The notes: generated from the sequence alone by a model not told the origin. A DNA stretch of 64,000 nt from Streptomyces sp. NBC_01476 (GCF_036227265.1 NZ_CP109446.1:1749501-1813500), one strand, 5' to 3'. Numbered from the stretch's first letter, positions 42,151-51,890 are shown. Numbers and translations are program-made.

Positions 42151-43328
42151 CAGACCGACGCCTTCAGCTCGGCGTCGATCTTCGCCATCAGGCGCTCCTC
42201 CAGGTCGGGCAGCCCGATCTGCTGGACGAGTTCGCCGAAGAAGCCGCGGACCACCAGGCGGCGGGCCTCGTCGGCGGGGATCCCGCGGGACATCAGGTAG
42301 AACAGCTGCTCGTCCTCGAAGCGCCCGGTCGCCGAGGCGTGGCCGGCGCCGACGATCTCACCGGTCTCGATCTCCAGGTTCGGCACCGAGTCGACGCGGG
42401 CGCCGTCGGTGAGCACCAGGTTCCGGTTGAGCTCGTAGGTGTCGGTGCCCTCGGCGGTGGCCCGGATGAGCACGTCGCCGATCCACACCGCGTGCGCGTC
42501 CTGCCCCTGCAGCGCGCCCTTGTAGGCGACGTTGGAGCGGCAGTGCGGGGTGTCGTGGTCGATGAAGAGCCGGTGCTCCTGGTGCTGGCCCTTGTCGGTG
42601 AAGTACAGGCCGAACAGCTCGGCCTCACCGCCGGGCGCGCCGTAGACCACCCGGGGGTGCAGCCGGACCAGGTCGCCGCCGAAGGTGACGACCACCGACT
42701 TGAAGCTGGCGTCGCGGCCGACCAGGGCGGTGTGCTGGGCGGCGTGCACCGCGGTGTCGTCCCAGTCCTGCACGGAGACCACGGTGAGCTTGGCGCCGTC
42801 GCCGATCTGGTACTCGACATTGGCGGCGACCACCGCGTCACCGGTGTGGTCCAGGACCACGACCGCCTCGGCGAAGGCGCCGACCTCGATCACCTGGTGA
42901 CCGTAGGAGGTGCCGCCCTCGCCGTGCACGGAGATCCGGACCGGCTCGGTGAGCACGGTCTCCTTGGGGATCGAGATGACCGAGGCCTTCTCGAAGGAGG
43001 AGTACGCCTGGGCGGCCACCCGGTCGACGGGCTTGCCCGCCTTGCCGAGCCGGGGGTCGGTGCGGTCCACCGTCTCCACGGTGACGGCCTCCGGCGCGGT
43101 CACCTCGACGCGCAGCGCGCCGGTGGCCTCCGCGGTGCCGTCGTGCAGGCCGCGCAGCCGCTCCAGCGGAGTGAAGCGCCACTCCTCCTCGCGCCCGTTC
43201 GGCACCGGGAAGTCGGCCACGTCGAAGGACGCGGCCGCACTGACCCGGGCGTCGGTGGGCTGGGCCACCGGCTGCCCCACCGTGATCGCACCGTCGGTGG
43301 TGCTGCCCGCAGGGGTGTTCTCAGCCAT
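42150..43328 (-). CDS. sufD: Fe-S assembly scaffold SufD
   Basis: A 392-aa SufD with the beta-helix core: FTDKGQHQEHRLFIDHDTPHCRSNVAYKGALQGQDAHAVWIGDVLIR near residue 225, a family signature, and [43 protein letters not shown] near the C-terminus. It partners SufB and SufC in cluster assembly. It is 63 bp downstream of sufB. Confidence 0.95.
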   Translation of the reverse strand: MAENTPAGSTTDGAITVGQPVAQPTDARVSAAASFDVADFPVPNGREEEWRFTPLERLRGLHDGTAEATGALRVEVTAPEAVTVETVDRTDPRLGKAGKPVDRVAAQAYSSFEKASVISIPKETVLTEPVRISVHGEGGTSYGHQVIEVGAFAEAVVVLDHTGDAVVAANVEYQIGDGAKLTVVSVQDWDDTAVHAAQHTALVGRDASFKSVVVTFGGDLVRLHPRVVYGAPGGEAELFGLYFTDKGQHQEHRLFIDHDTPHCRSNVAYKGALQGQDAHAVWIGDVLIRATAEGTDTYELNRNLVLTDGARVDSVPNLEIETGEIVGAGHASATGRFEDEQLFYLMSRGIPADEARRLVVRGFFGELVQQIGLPDLEERLMAKIDAELKASV

Positions 43329-43391
43329 CGCTTCTGCTTACTGCTTTCTGGTCGGGACGTGTGGGCCGTCGGGCGGGCGGGCTGCGGGCGG

Positions 43392-44813
43392 TCAGCCCAC
43401 CGAGCCCTCCATCTGGAGCTCGATCAGCCGGTTGAGTTCCAGCGCGTACTCCATCGGCAGTTCCTTGGCGATCGGCTCGACGAATCCGCGCACGATCATC
43501 GCCATCGCCTCGAACTCGGTCATGCCGCGGCTCATCAGGTAGAAGAGCTGGTCGTCGGAGACCTTGGAGACGGTGGCCTCGTGACCCATCGACACGTCGT
43601 CCTCACGGACGTCCACGTACGGGTACGTGTCGGAGCGGGAGATGGTGTCCACCAGCAGCGCGTCGCAGAGCACATTGGACTTCGCGCCGGTGGACCCCTC
43701 GCCGATCTCGATCAGACCGCGGTAGGAGGTACGGCCGCCGCCGCGCGCCACCGACTTGGAGACGATGTTCGACGACGTGTTCGGCGCCATGTGCACCATC
43801 TTGGCGCCGGCGTCCTGGTGCTGGCCCTCGCCGGCGAAGGCGATGGAGAGCGTCTCGCCCTTGGCGTGCTCGCCCATCAGGTAGACCGCCGGGTACTTCA
43901 TGGTGACCTTGGAGCCGATGTTGCCGTCGACCCACTCCATGGTCGCGCCCTCGTAGGCCACGGCACGCTTGGTGACCAGGTTGTAGACGTTGTTCGACCA
44001 GTTCTGGATGGTCGTGTAGCGGCAGCGGCCGCCCTTCTTCACGATGATCTCGACCACCGCGGAGTGCAGGGAGTCCGACTTGTAGATCGGCGCGGTGCAG
44101 CCCTCGACGTAGTGGACGTAGGCGTCCTCGTCGACGATGATCAGCGTCCGTTCGAACTGGCCCATGTTCTCGGTGTTGATCCGGAAGTAGGCCTGGAGCG
44201 GGATCTCCACGTGCACGCCCTTCGGCACGTAGATGAAGGAGCCGCCGGACCACACCGCGGTGTTCAGCGAGGCGAACTTGTTGTCGCCGGCCGGGATGAC
44301 GGTGCCGAAGTACTCCTGGAAGAGCTCCGGGTGCTCGCGCAGCGCGGTGTCGGTGTCCTGGAAGATGACGCCCTGCTCCTCCAGGTCCTCGCGGATCTGG
44401 TGGTAGACGACCTCGGACTCGTACTGCGCGGCGACACCGGCGACCAGGCGCTGCTTCTCGGCCTCCGGGATGCCCAGCCTGTCGTAGGTGTTGCGGATGT
44501 CCTCGGGCAGGTCCTCCCAGGACTCGGCCTGCTTCTCGGTGGACCGCACGAAGTACTTGATGTTGTCGAAGTCGATGCCCGAGAGGTCGGAGCCCCAGGT
44601 CGGCATGGGCTTCTTACCGAAGAGCTTCAGGCCCTTCAGCCGCAGCTTCAGCATCCACTCCGGCTCGGATTTCTTGCCGGAGATGTCGCGGACGACGTCC
44701 TCGGAGAGGCCGCGCTTGGCGGCGGCGCCGGCGACGTCGGAGTCGGCCCAGCCGTACTCGTATGTGCCGATGCCTTCGAGCTCCGGGTGAGTGGTCTCCG
44801 TGGGAGCAGTCAT
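43392..44813 (-). CDS. sufB: Fe-S assembly scaffold SufB
   Basis: A 473-aa Suf[23 protein letters not shown] near residue 44, [31 protein letters not shown] [40 protein letters not shown] near 175, and [49 protein letters not shown] near 235 with the catalytic Cys of VEGC. The C-terminal SRGM motif is shared with SufD. The start overlaps the sufR stop (ATGA), so the regulator and the operon are co-transcribed. Confidence 0.96.
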   Translation of the reverse strand: MTAPTETTHPELEGIGTYEYGWADSDVAGAAAKRGLSEDVVRDISGKKSEPEWMLKLRLKGLKLFGKKPMPTWGSDLSGIDFDNIKYFVRSTEKQAESWEDLPEDIRNTYDRLGIPEAEKQRLVAGVAAQYESEVVYHQIREDLEEQGVIFQDTDTALREHPELFQEYFGTVIPAGDNKFASLNTAVWSGGSFIYVPKGVHVEIPLQAYFRINTENMGQFERTLIIVDEDAYVHYVEGCTAPIYKSDSLHSAVVEIIVKKGGRCRYTTIQNWSNNVYNLVTKRAVAYEGATMEWVDGNIGSKVTMKYPAVYLMGEHAKGETLSIAFAGEGQHQDAGAKMVHMAPNTSSNIVSKSVARGGGRTSYRGLIEIGEGSTGAKSNVLCDALLVDTISRSDTYPYVDVREDDVSMGHEATVSKVSDDQLFYLMSRGMTEFEAMAMIVRGFVEPIAKELPMEYALELNRLIELQMEGSVG

Positions 44814-45616
44814 GCGGGGTTCCTCCCGGACGTGCTGGCTGATGCTCGGTCTGGTGCAGGGGTTCGTACCGCGGCCTGTGCCGCGGGTTCCGCTGGGGGT
44901 GGATCAGGTGCGGTCTGGTGCGCCTGCGGGATGAAGGTGGTGCACACCCCGTCGCCGTGGGCGATGGTGGCCAGCCGCTGGACGTGGGTCCCGAGCAGCG
45001 TGGAGAAGACCTCGGCCTCCGCCTCGCACAGCTGCGGGAACTGCTCGGCGGTGTGGGCCACCGGGCAGTGGTGCTGGCAGAGCTGCTCTCCGGCAGGGCC
45101 GGGAGCACTGCGAGCCGTAGCAGCGTACCCGTCCGCCGACAGGGCCAAGGCGAGTGCCTTGGCCCGCTCGGCGGGGGGCGCCGCCTCGACCAGTGCGCGG
45201 TACCGCTCGGCCTGCGCGGCGACGCGGGCGCGGGCGAACGCGGAGACCGCGGCCTGCCCGTCCTCACCGCCGCCCGCCGCCTGGGCGATCCACCGCAGTG
45301 CGTCGGCGGCCAGCTGGTCGTACCCCTGGTCGAACGCGTCCCGGCCGCAGTCGGTGAGCGCGAAGACCTTGGCGGGGCGGCCGCGGCCGCGGTTGCCGTA
45401 CACCCGCTGATCGCGGGGTTCCACCACATTGTCGGCGACGAGCGCGTCAAGGTGACGGCGTACCGCCGCCTGGGTCAGTCCGAGGCGCTCGGCGAGATCG
45501 GCGGCGGTGGACGGTCCGTGGTCCAGGATGGAGCGGGCGACCCGGTTGCGGGTGCGCCGCTCCCCGGTCGTCTGCTCTTCCGCCGCCCCCTGGGCAGCCC
45601 CGTCCACGTATTTCAC
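44810..45616 (-). CDS. sufR: SufR-type Fe-S-sensing repressor of the suf operon
   Basis: A 268-aa regulator. The DNA-binding winged helix (about 22-90) includes [39 protein letters not shown]. The C-terminal Cys cluster for an Fe-S ligand is [23 protein letters not shown] near residue 190-212. The known SufR mode is that cluster-loaded protein represses suf. I chose GTG 45616 because the conserved region begins there and the upstream DNA looks like a leaderless promoter. An in-frame GTG at 45697 would add 27 poorly conserved residues and run across both candidate operators. It is the first gene of the operon. Confidence 0.86.
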   Translation of the reverse strand: MKYVDGAAQGAAEEQTTGERRTRNRVARSILDHGPSTAADLAERLGLTQAAVRRHLDALVADNVVEPRDQRVYGNRGRGRPAKVFALTDCGRDAFDQGYDQLAADALRWIAQAAGGGEDGQAAVSAFARARVAAQAERYRALVEAAPPAERAKALALALSADGYAATARSAPGPAGEQLCQHHCPVAHTAEQFPQLCEAEAEVFSTLLGTHVQRLATIAHGDGVCTTFIPQAHQTAPDPPPAEPAAQAAVRTPAPDRASASTSGRNPA

Positions 45617-45652
45617 AAGCCCATTGTTGCGTAATTCCTCTGGGACCGGCAA
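45616..45652 (-). promoter_or_regulatory. Promoter and SufR-like operator of the suf operon
   Basis: On the minus strand: -35 TTGCCG (45652-45647), 17-bp spacer, -10 CAACAA (45629-45624), and the transcript could start at the sufR GTG itself. CAAC-N6-CTTG (45629-45616) covers the -10 and start, and matches the SufR consensus known from cyanobacteria (CAAC-N6-GTTG) except for one base. Autorepression is therefore plausible. Confidence 0.5.
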
Positions 45653-45686
45653 GCGGCCACGATCGCGGGCACGGTGGTCTGCATCA

Positions 45687-45702
45687 CTTAGGGTCACCTA
45701 AG
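45687..45702. promoter_or_regulatory. Palindrome upstream of sufR
   Basis: CTTAGG-GTCA-CCTAAG, a perfect 6-bp inverted repeat with a 4-nt centre, 71 bp before the sufR start. It has the size of a dimer operator. It may bind SufR or a second regulator of the divergent genes (sufR, and the ABC ATPase gene at 45821). Confidence 0.4.
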
Positions 45703-45820
45703 CAGCTGGGATGTGCGCCGGGCCCACGGCCGGGGCGCGCGGACCGCGCGGCCACGGCGGCCGCGCGCGTATTCCGCCCTGCCGCCACCGGGGCCCGGCC
45801 CGCTCCCTAGACTCGACGCC

Positions 45821-46747
45821 ATGCGAAACGAGCCCGCGGTCGAGGTGACCGGTCTGGTCAAGCGGTACGGATCCAGGACCGCGGTGGCCGGCCTCGACCT
45901 CACCGTCGCCCGTGGCGGCGTCACCGCGGTGCTCGGCCCCAACGGCGCGGGCAAGACCACCACGGTGGAGATCTGCGAGGGGTACCGGCGGCCCGACGGC
46001 GGCGCGGTGCGGGTGCTGGGCCTCGATCCGGTGGCGCAGAGCGCGAAGCTGCGGCCGCGGATCGGGGTGATGCTCCAGTCGGGGGGCGTGTACCCGGGAG
46101 CGCGCGCCGTCGAAATGCTGCGGCACGCCGCCACGCTCTACGCCGATCCGGTCGACCCGGACGTGCTGATCGAACGGCTCGGCCTGGAATCCTGCGGACG
46201 GACCACCTACCGCCGGCTCTCCGGCGGTCAGCAGCAGCGGCTCGCGCTCGCCATGGCGGTGGTCGGCCGCCCCGAGCTGGTCTTCCTGGACGAGCCCACC
46301 GCGGGCCTCGACCCGCAGGCCCGGCACGCCACCTGGGACCTGGTACGGGAGCTGCGCTCGGACGGCGTCACAGTCGTGCTCACCACCCACTTCATGGACG
46401 AGGCGGAGCAGCTCTCCGACCAGGTGGTGATCATCGACAGCGGTCGCGCGATAGCGGCCGGCACCCCCGAGGCGCTGTGCCGCGGCGGCGCCGAGAACAC
46501 CCTGCGCTTCTCCGGCCGCCCCGGCCTCGACCTGCCCTCCCTGCTCAAGGCACTGCCCGCCGACACGATCGCGGTCGAACCGTCCCCCGGCAGCTACCGC
46601 ATCGAGGGCAAGGTCGACCCCCAGCTGCTGGCCACCGTCACCTCCTGGTGCGCCCAGCACGGCGTCATGCCGGACCACCTCGCGGTGGAGCGCCGCACCC
46701 TGGAGGACGTCTTCTTGGAACTGACCGGCAGGGAGCTGCGGGTATGA
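45821..46747 (+). CDS. ABC transporter ATP-binding protein
   Basis: A 308-aa DrrA/CcmA-type ATPase. Walker A is GPNGAGKTTT near residue 38, signature LSGGQQQRLALAM near 132, Walker B LVFLDEPTAGLD near 152, and the C-terminal part (about 215-308) is the family's extension. ATG 45821 lies directly after the divergent sufR region. It is co-transcribed with the permease gene, which overlaps the stop by 4 nt. The position just before ctaA suggests a heme- or cytochrome-related export role, but this is only context. Confidence 0.9.
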   Translation: MRNEPAVEVTGLVKRYGSRTAVAGLDLTVARGGVTAVLGPNGAGKTTTVEICEGYRRPDGGAVRVLGLDPVAQSAKLRPRIGVMLQSGGVYPGARAVEMLRHAATLYADPVDPDVLIERLGLESCGRTTYRRLSGGQQQRLALAMAVVGRPELVFLDEPTAGLDPQARHATWDLVRELRSDGVTVVLTTHFMDEAEQLSDQVVIIDSGRAIAAGTPEALCRGGAENTLRFSGRPGLDLPSLLKALPADTIAVEPSPGSYRIEGKVDPQLLATVTSWCAQHGVMPDHLAVERRTLEDVFLELTGRELRV

Positions 46748-47529
46748 CCACCGAGATCGGGTACGCCGACGGCTCGTTCGCCCCACGGCCGGGAGCCGCG
46801 CCGCTCGGGCGGATGATCCGGGCGCAGGCGGCGCTGGAGACCAGACTGCTGCTCCGCAACGGTGAACAGCTGCTGCTCACCGTGGTGATCCCGGCGCTGC
46901 TGCTGGTGCTCTTCAGCGCGGTGGACATCGTGGACACCGGCGCGGGCAAGTCGGTGGACTTCCTCACCCCGGGCATCCTGGCGCTCGCCGTGCTCTCCAC
47001 CGCGTTCACCGGTCAGGCCATCGCCACCGGCTTCGAGCGGCGCTACGGCGTGCTGAAGCGGCTTGGCGCCTCGCCGCTGCCGCGCTGGGGACTGATGACC
47101 GCGAAGACCTGCTCGGTGCTGGTCACCGAGGTCCTGCAGATCGTGCTGCTGACGGTGATCGCCCTCGCCCTGGGCTGGTCCCCGCACGGCAACCCCTTCG
47201 CCGTCCTGCTGCTCCTCCTCCTCGGCACGGCCGCGTTCTCCGGGCTCGGCCTGCTGATGGCCGGCACCCTGCGGGCCGAGGCGACGCTCGCCGCCGCCAA
47301 CCTGGTCTTCCTGCTGCTGCTGGTGGCCGGCGGCGTGATCGTGCCGATGGACAAGTTCTCCGGCGGCGTCCAGTCGGTGCTGAAGCTGCTGCCGATCTCG
47401 GCGCTGTCCGACGGGCTGCGGGACGTACTCCAGCACGGGGCCGGCATGCCCTGGGGCGACCTGGGCATCCTCGCCGTCTGGGCGGTGGTGGCGCTCGCCG
47501 CGGCGGCACGCTTCTTCCGCTGGGAGTGA
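46744..47529 (+). CDS. ABC-2 type transporter permease
   Basis: A 261-aa membrane protein of the ABC2 permease (DrrB) type. About six hydrophobic segments are visible (near residues 45, 75, 120, 150, 180 and 240). The NTHATGFERRYGVLKRLGASPL region (ATGFERRYGVLKRLGASPLPR, about residue 95) is a typical coupling motif. It overlaps the ATPase gene (ATGA) and forms a two-gene exporter with it. Confidence 0.9.
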   Translation: MTTEIGYADGSFAPRPGAAPLGRMIRAQAALETRLLLRNGEQLLLTVVIPALLLVLFSAVDIVDTGAGKSVDFLTPGILALAVLSTAFTGQAIATGFERRYGVLKRLGASPLPRWGLMTAKTCSVLVTEVLQIVLLTVIALALGWSPHGNPFAVLLLLLLGTAAFSGLGLLMAGTLRAEATLAAANLVFLLLLVAGGVIVPMDKFSGGVQSVLKLLPISALSDGLRDVLQHGAGMPWGDLGILAVWAVVALAAAARFFRWE

Positions 47530-47621
47530 CCCCGGGGGCCACCGCCTGCGGCGGACGCCCGGATTGCCCCGGCCGCACCCCCTCGTGAAACCGTGCACAA
47601 GGCGGCGCTTACGATGGCTCC

Positions 47622-48719
47622 GTGCCGAAGCTGCCCCAGACGCCGACCGAGCTCGTGCGGAACCCGCTCGCCTTCATCGCCGCCCGGTGGACCCCCGCCG
47701 AGGTGACGGTGCGTCGGGCCACCTTGTCCGCGCTGATCATGTCGGTGCTCATCGTGGTGACCGGCGGCGCGGTCCGGCTCACCGCCTCCGGCCTCGGCTG
47801 CCCCACCTGGCCCACCTGCAGCGGCGACAGCCTGCTCGGCACCCGTGAGATGGGCATCCACCACACCATCGAGATCAGCAACCGGATGCTGACCTATGTG
47901 CTGTGCGCGGCCGTCGGCTGGGCCATCGTGGCGCTGCGCGCGACGCAGCCGCGCCGCACCGCCCTGTCGCGGCTGGCGTGGGCGCAGTTCTGGGTCGTGG
48001 TGGCGAACGCGGTGTGGGGCGGCATCACCGTCCTCACCAAGCTCAACCCCTATGTCGTCTCCTTCCACTTCCTGCTGTCCGCGGCGCTGGTCACGGTCGC
48101 GGTGCTGACCTGGCACCGGGTGGGTGAGGGCGACGCCTCGCCCCGGCCGCTGGTGGGCAAGCCGGTACGGCAGCTGGGCCAACTGCTGGCGGCGGTCTCG
48201 GCGGTGCTCATCGTGGTGGGCACCCTGGTCACCGGCGCAGGACCCCATCCGGGCGACTCCAGCGGCCGGTTCACGGTGCAGCGGATCGCGGTGGACTGGC
48301 GGACGATCGCGCAACTGCACGCCGACTTCGCCTGGGTGGTGGTCGGGCTGACCGTCGCCCTGTGGTTCGTGCTGCGCGCGGTGGACGCGCCGGCCGGACC
48401 GCAGCACCGCACCCGGGACCTCTTCCTGGTGCTGATGGGCCAGGGCGTCATCGGCTATGTGCAGTACTTCACCCATCTGCCGGCCGCGCTGGTCGACCTG
48501 CACATGTTCGGCGCCTGCCTGGTGTGGATCGCGGTGCTGCGGGTGCTGCTCTCCTTCCGGGAGCGTCCCTTCGCCGAGCCCGGCGCCTCAGTGCCCTCCG
48601 CCGGTGCGGCCGGAACGGGGCTGCGGGAGCCGGGCCTCGGGGACCGGCGCGAGCCGGAAGACACGGCGCGCGTTCCCCTCGCCGACGAGAGCGGCGACCC
48701 GCTGTCCGTCCGCCGCTGA
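47622..48719 (+). CDS. ctaA: Heme A synthase
   Basis: A 365-aa COX15/CtaA membrane enzyme with about eight spans. Histidines for heme binding are in MGIHHTIEISNRML near residue 85, VVSFHFLLSAALV near 147, LHADFAWVVVG near 230 and LVDLHMFGACLVW near 290. It converts heme O to heme A for cytochrome aa3. TACGAT (about 47611) lies 6 nt before GTG 47622, the leaderless-promoter pattern. The conserved protein ends near residue 312 (LLSFRERP). The last 50 residues are a Pro/Ala/Arg-rich tail lying antisense to the amidohydrolase gene. Confidence 0.92.
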   Translation: MPKLPQTPTELVRNPLAFIAARWTPAEVTVRRATLSALIMSVLIVVTGGAVRLTASGLGCPTWPTCSGDSLLGTREMGIHHTIEISNRMLTYVLCAAVGWAIVALRATQPRRTALSRLAWAQFWVVVANAVWGGITVLTKLNPYVVSFHFLLSAALVTVAVLTWHRVGEGDASPRPLVGKPVRQLGQLLAAVSAVLIVVGTLVTGAGPHPGDSSGRFTVQRIAVDWRTIAQLHADFAWVVVGLTVALWFVLRAVDAPAGPQHRTRDLFLVLMGQGVIGYVQYFTHLPAALVDLHMFGACLVWIAVLRVLLSFRERPFAEPGASVPSAGAAGTGLREPGLGDRREPEDTARVPLADESGDPLSVRR

Positions 48720-49823
48720 CCACTCCCCCGCGCCGACCTGCTCGGCGACCAGCCGGTCCAGCGCGGCCCGGAAGCCGCGGGTGCCGGTGACGTACAGCTC
48801 CGGCAGCCCCACCGAGCCGCTGGCGTAGAGCACCTTGCCGAAGGGGGCGCGGGCGAGCACCGCGGCCGGGTCGGTGCCCAGGCCCACGTAGACGTGCGGG
48901 AGCGCCGCCGCCAGATCGGCGGCGGCGGCTTCGTGCGGCAGCCCGGGCAGCAGCACCACATCCGTACCGAATCCGGCGGTGGCCCGCAGGAAGTCCTCGC
49001 CGGCCAGCGGCCCGGGGCCGGCGGCGTGATGCCGCAGCACCAGCGGCAGGCCGGTGGCCACCGCGTGCCAGAGCAGGTGCCGCAGCAGTACCGGACTGGT
49101 CGGCCGCCCGCCCACCGGCCGGTCGCCGAGCCACTGCCCGGCGGCGTACCGCACCTCGGCCGCACCGGGCGGGCGGGAGCCGTAGCCGCTGCCGACGTAC
49201 TCGGTGATGCCGACGCCGCCGCCGAAGCTGCCGCCGTCCCCGCTGGGGCCGACGCCGTAGCCGCCGGGCAGCGGGAGGGGCAGCGCCGCGAACGAGTCCG
49301 GCGCCGGCCGGGCGTGCCGGCCGCTGCCGGCGCCCGCCCCGTCACCGCAGGAGAAGCCGGCCACGCTGAAGGCGGCGGCGTGGATCGCCTCGGCGAGATT
49401 GGCCAGGAAGGAGTCGACGGTGCCGGAGGTGTCGGCGACCTGCTGGGCCAGCGGCTCCAGCCGGACGATCTCGTACGCGGCAGCCGCGCCGGCCGCGCCC
49501 AGTTCCTTGGGCGGGGTCAGGTCGCCGGGTTCGCCGGTGTCCACCAGGTAGTCGGTGATGCCGGTGCCGCGCAGCAGCAGCCGGGCCGCCTCGTACGCGC
49601 CCAGCTCCCGGCGGCGGGCCAGATAGCGGGCCGGCGGGCAGTGCGGCTCCAGGCCGAGCAGCGGGGGGCACCAGCGGCGTACCGCGAAGCCGGTGGGGCT
49701 GTCGAAGAGCGTGGTGCGCGGGGCCGCGGAGCCCGGCAGGTGCGCCTCGAAGGCACCCAGACCGAGGTCGCCCGGGAGCACCCCGTGGCAGTACGCGTCC
49801 ACCAGGTGGTGTGCCTGCGTCAT
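48588..49823 (-). CDS. Amidohydrolase-2-type protein
   Basis: A 411-aa TIM-barrel amidohydrolase. VDAYCHGV near residue 8 is the metal HxH-type site (Cys-His form), GDLTPPKELGAAG and LVLRHHAAGPG near residue 266 hold further His, and GEGNARRVFRL at the end (about 385) is the family C-terminal signature. It includes a Gly/Ser-rich loop of about 45 residues near 170-210 (PGGYGVGPSGDGGSFGGG). The first 132 bp at its 3' end overlap antisense with ctaA. The substrate is unknown. Confidence 0.85.
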   Translation of the reverse strand: MTQAHHLVDAYCHGVLPGDLGLGAFEAHLPGSAAPRTTLFDSPTGFAVRRWCPPLLGLEPHCPPARYLARRRELGAYEAARLLLRGTGITDYLVDTGEPGDLTPPKELGAAGAAAAYEIVRLEPLAQQVADTSGTVDSFLANLAEAIHAAAFSVAGFSCGDGAGAGSGRHARPAPDSFAALPLPLPGGYGVGPSGDGGSFGGGVGITEYVGSGYGSRPPGAAEVRYAAGQWLGDRPVGGRPTSPVLLRHLLWHAVATGLPLVLRHHAAGPGPLAGEDFLRATAGFGTDVVLLPGLPHEAAAADLAAALPHVYVGLGTDPAAVLARAPFGKVLYASGSVGLPELYVTGTRGFRAALDRLVAEQVGAGEWSAADGQRVAALVGEGNARRVFRLAPVPEARLPQPRSGRTGGGH

Positions 49824-49892
49824 CCGCCGCCCCTTGCCGCCGCGCTCTTCGTCGTCAAGACCTTGCCATGGTCCTAACGGCGCGGACGGCCG

Positions 49893-50240
49893 TCAGGTGT
49901 TGGCGTGTCCGCCGATCTGGATGCCGGCCATCCGCCGCCACTCGTACGGCCCGGTGCGCATGGTCGCCGCGAGCTCCCCGTCGAGGGCCTCGCGCACCGT
50001 GACGCCGGAGCGCTCTGCCGCCGCCACGGCGATGGCGTGCGTGGGGGCCACGAGGTCTCCCCACGCGCCGTCGGCGGCCACCAGTACGATCCGGGTGCCG
50101 CGCTCGCCGATGTACGCCAGGTTCGCCTCGGCCCCGCCATGGGCGCCCGCGAACGCGCCGATCTGCTTCGCCAGCCGCGCCGCCCGGCGCTCGGCACGGG
50201 CCTGCGCCTTGGGATTGTCTTCCGCACTGCTCTCAGCCAT
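49893..50240 (-). CDS. Small conserved hypothetical protein
   Basis: A 115-aa soluble protein that I do not recognise. The N-terminal third is a basic/Ala helix (PKAQARAERRAARLAKQIGAF); the rest has RIVLVAADGAWGDLVAPTHAIAVAAAERSGVTVREALDGELAA, a strand-loop-helix core. It ends in GPYEWRRMAGIQIGGHANT. The start is at ATG 50240. It follows ctaB on the same strand, now separated by the IS insertion. Confidence 0.72.
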   Translation of the reverse strand: MAESSAEDNPKAQARAERRAARLAKQIGAFAGAHGGAEANLAYIGERGTRIVLVAADGAWGDLVAPTHAIAVAAAERSGVTVREALDGELAATMRTGPYEWRRMAGIQIGGHANT

Positions 50241-50324
50241 GCGGAAGATGCTACCCGCCGGTAGAACGGTGAGGGCGACCGGTGGAGGCGACCAGCTGAG
50301 GACCAGCGGAGGACTAATGAAGGA

Positions 50325-50328
50325 CTAA
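50325..50328. repeat. Target-site duplication of the IS, left copy
   Basis: CTAA immediately before the CCT left end of the IS. The same 4 bp is found at 52009-52012. Confidence 0.85.
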
Positions 50329-50483
50329 CCTCGCTGTTTCGGTTGGGCTTGGCTGAGCTGGGCTGACGTCTCTTTTCGGTGGTCGTCGCGGTTTGTGTGG
50401 GGTGGGTATGGCTTTGGCCCGACGCTCGGGTCGGGTGCTCCAGGGGTCCTCGGGTCGTGGGCGGACAGCGACTGGTCGTTGGC

Positions 50484-51887
50484 TCAGGTGGCTGGTCTGG
50501 GTAGGGCCGCGAGACGGGTGAATGCTGTGGTCAGCTCGTGGCGCCAGGGCCAGGTGGCGGCGATCCGCAGGTGGAGGCGTCGCCCGCCACGGGTGAGGCG
50601 GGCGGCTGCGTGCAGCAGGCGGTAGCGGAGTTTCTTCGGCTCGGCGGTGGCCAGTTCGCCGTCCAGCAGGAGGGTCTGGGTCCATGCGAGCAGGTCGATG
50701 GCGGTCAGTGCCAGCTCCAGCCACGCTTGGTTGATGGCGAAGTGGCGGGAGGGGAAGCGGCCGAAGCCGGTGGTCTTGCCGCATCGGATGCGGTCCTCGA
50801 CGCGGGCATGCCCGCGGTGGCGGACCTCCAGGAACTGCAGCGAGCCTTCACCGACGGGAGTGTCGGTGATGAACGCCTGGTGGCGCATGCCCTCGTCGAG
50901 GTCGAACAGCGACAACTGCGCGCCCGGGTGGGGGCGTTCGCGTCGGACGATGATCCGGGTGCCGTCGGGGTGTCCGGCCAGGTCGAGCATGCCGGTCAGC
51001 TCGGCGACCTCGGCGCCGGCCCGCAAGGTGCCGTCCTGCTCCAGAGCCGGATGCCAGAACCGGTCGGGCAGGGCACGGACCGCCCGGCGGACCGGTTCGG
51101 TGACTGCGTATCCGACGGAGAACGACGTGCGGATGCCCCGGTCCCGCAGGGAACGCAGGTGGGCGAGGAAGGTTTTCGCGCCGCCGGCGCTGTCGGTGCG
51201 GACCAGGATCGGGGTGCCGTGGCGGTGGGCGTCGGGGATCTGGGCCAGTGCCCCGTCCAGGACGGTGATGTGGTCGGTTGCGGTGTTCGCGCCCGCGTTG
51301 CCCGGCCGCAGCACGCCGGCCAGGGCCTCGCCGGTGTTGTCCAGGAAGCACAGCAGAGGGTGGTAGCCGAACCCGCGTTTGTAGGTGGGCGCCGCCTCCT
51401 CCTTGTCGGAGTGGCAGGTCACCAGGGTGGCGTCGATGTCCAGGACCAGGCCGGGCAGGTCCCGGCCGCCGGCACGGGCCGACGGTATGCCTTCTCGGGT
51501 CTCGGCGGCCTGCAGCCAGGCGAGGTCCCGGGCCGCGGCCCTGGACCGGCGCAGTCCGGCGAGTGCGGCCGGATCAAGGCCGGCCAGCAGACGCCAGGCA
51601 GTCGCGGTGGAGGCGACCGGGCCGAACACGGGGGCCTGGTCACGCAGTAGGGCCAGGTCGCTGATGGCCTCGCCGCCGTCGGCGAGCATCACCGCCACAT
51701 CGACCGCGATCCTGCCCGGATCGTGCCCGGTGCCACGCGGACGAAGCCGGCGCAGTGTGTCGGTGAAGGCCGCTGTCAGGCCGGTGGCATCAGCGAGGTC
51801 GGCCAAAAGCCGGGAACCCGCGTGGCTGACCACCCCGTGACCGTCGGCCGACACGACCAGCTTGGGACGTGACCCGGTAGTGTGCAC
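50484..51887 (-). CDS. IS1380-family transposase
   Basis: A 467-aa DDE transposase. Catalytic Asp residues are in GLVLDIDATLVTCHSDKEE near 147 and PILVRTDSAGGAKTFL near 228, and the Glu is in ARVEDRIRCGKTTGFGRFPS near 366. The R-x-E-D-R-I-R motif with G-F-G-R-F-P is specific to IS1380. The start is placed at GTG 51887. The open frame is unbroken, so the enzyme should be active. Confidence 0.93.
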   Translation of the reverse strand: MHTTGSRPKLVVSADGHGVVSHAGSRLLADLADATGLTAAFTDTLRRLRPRGTGHDPGRIAVDVAVMLADGGEAISDLALLRDQAPVFGPVASTATAWRLLAGLDPAALAGLRRSRAAARDLAWLQAAETREGIPSARAGGRDLPGLVLDIDATLVTCHSDKEEAAPTYKRGFGYHPLLCFLDNTGEALAGVLRPGNAGANTATDHITVLDGALAQIPDAHRHGTPILVRTDSAGGAKTFLAHLRSLRDRGIRTSFSVGYAVTEPVRRAVRALPDRFWHPALEQDGTLRAGAEVAELTGMLDLAGHPDGTRIIVRRERPHPGAQLSLFDLDEGMRHQAFITDTPVGEGSLQFLEVRHRGHARVEDRIRCGKTTGFGRFPSRHFAINQAWLELALTAIDLLAWTQTLLLDGELATAEPKKLRYRLLHAAARLTRGGRRLHLRIAATWPWRHELTTAFTRLAALPRPAT

Positions 51888-51890
51888 GCA

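Noticed and set aside
42339..45410. Plus-strand open frame of 1023 codons across the suf genes
   Set aside because: Shadow of sufD, sufB and sufR; the protein reads as Val/Gly/His-rich filler.
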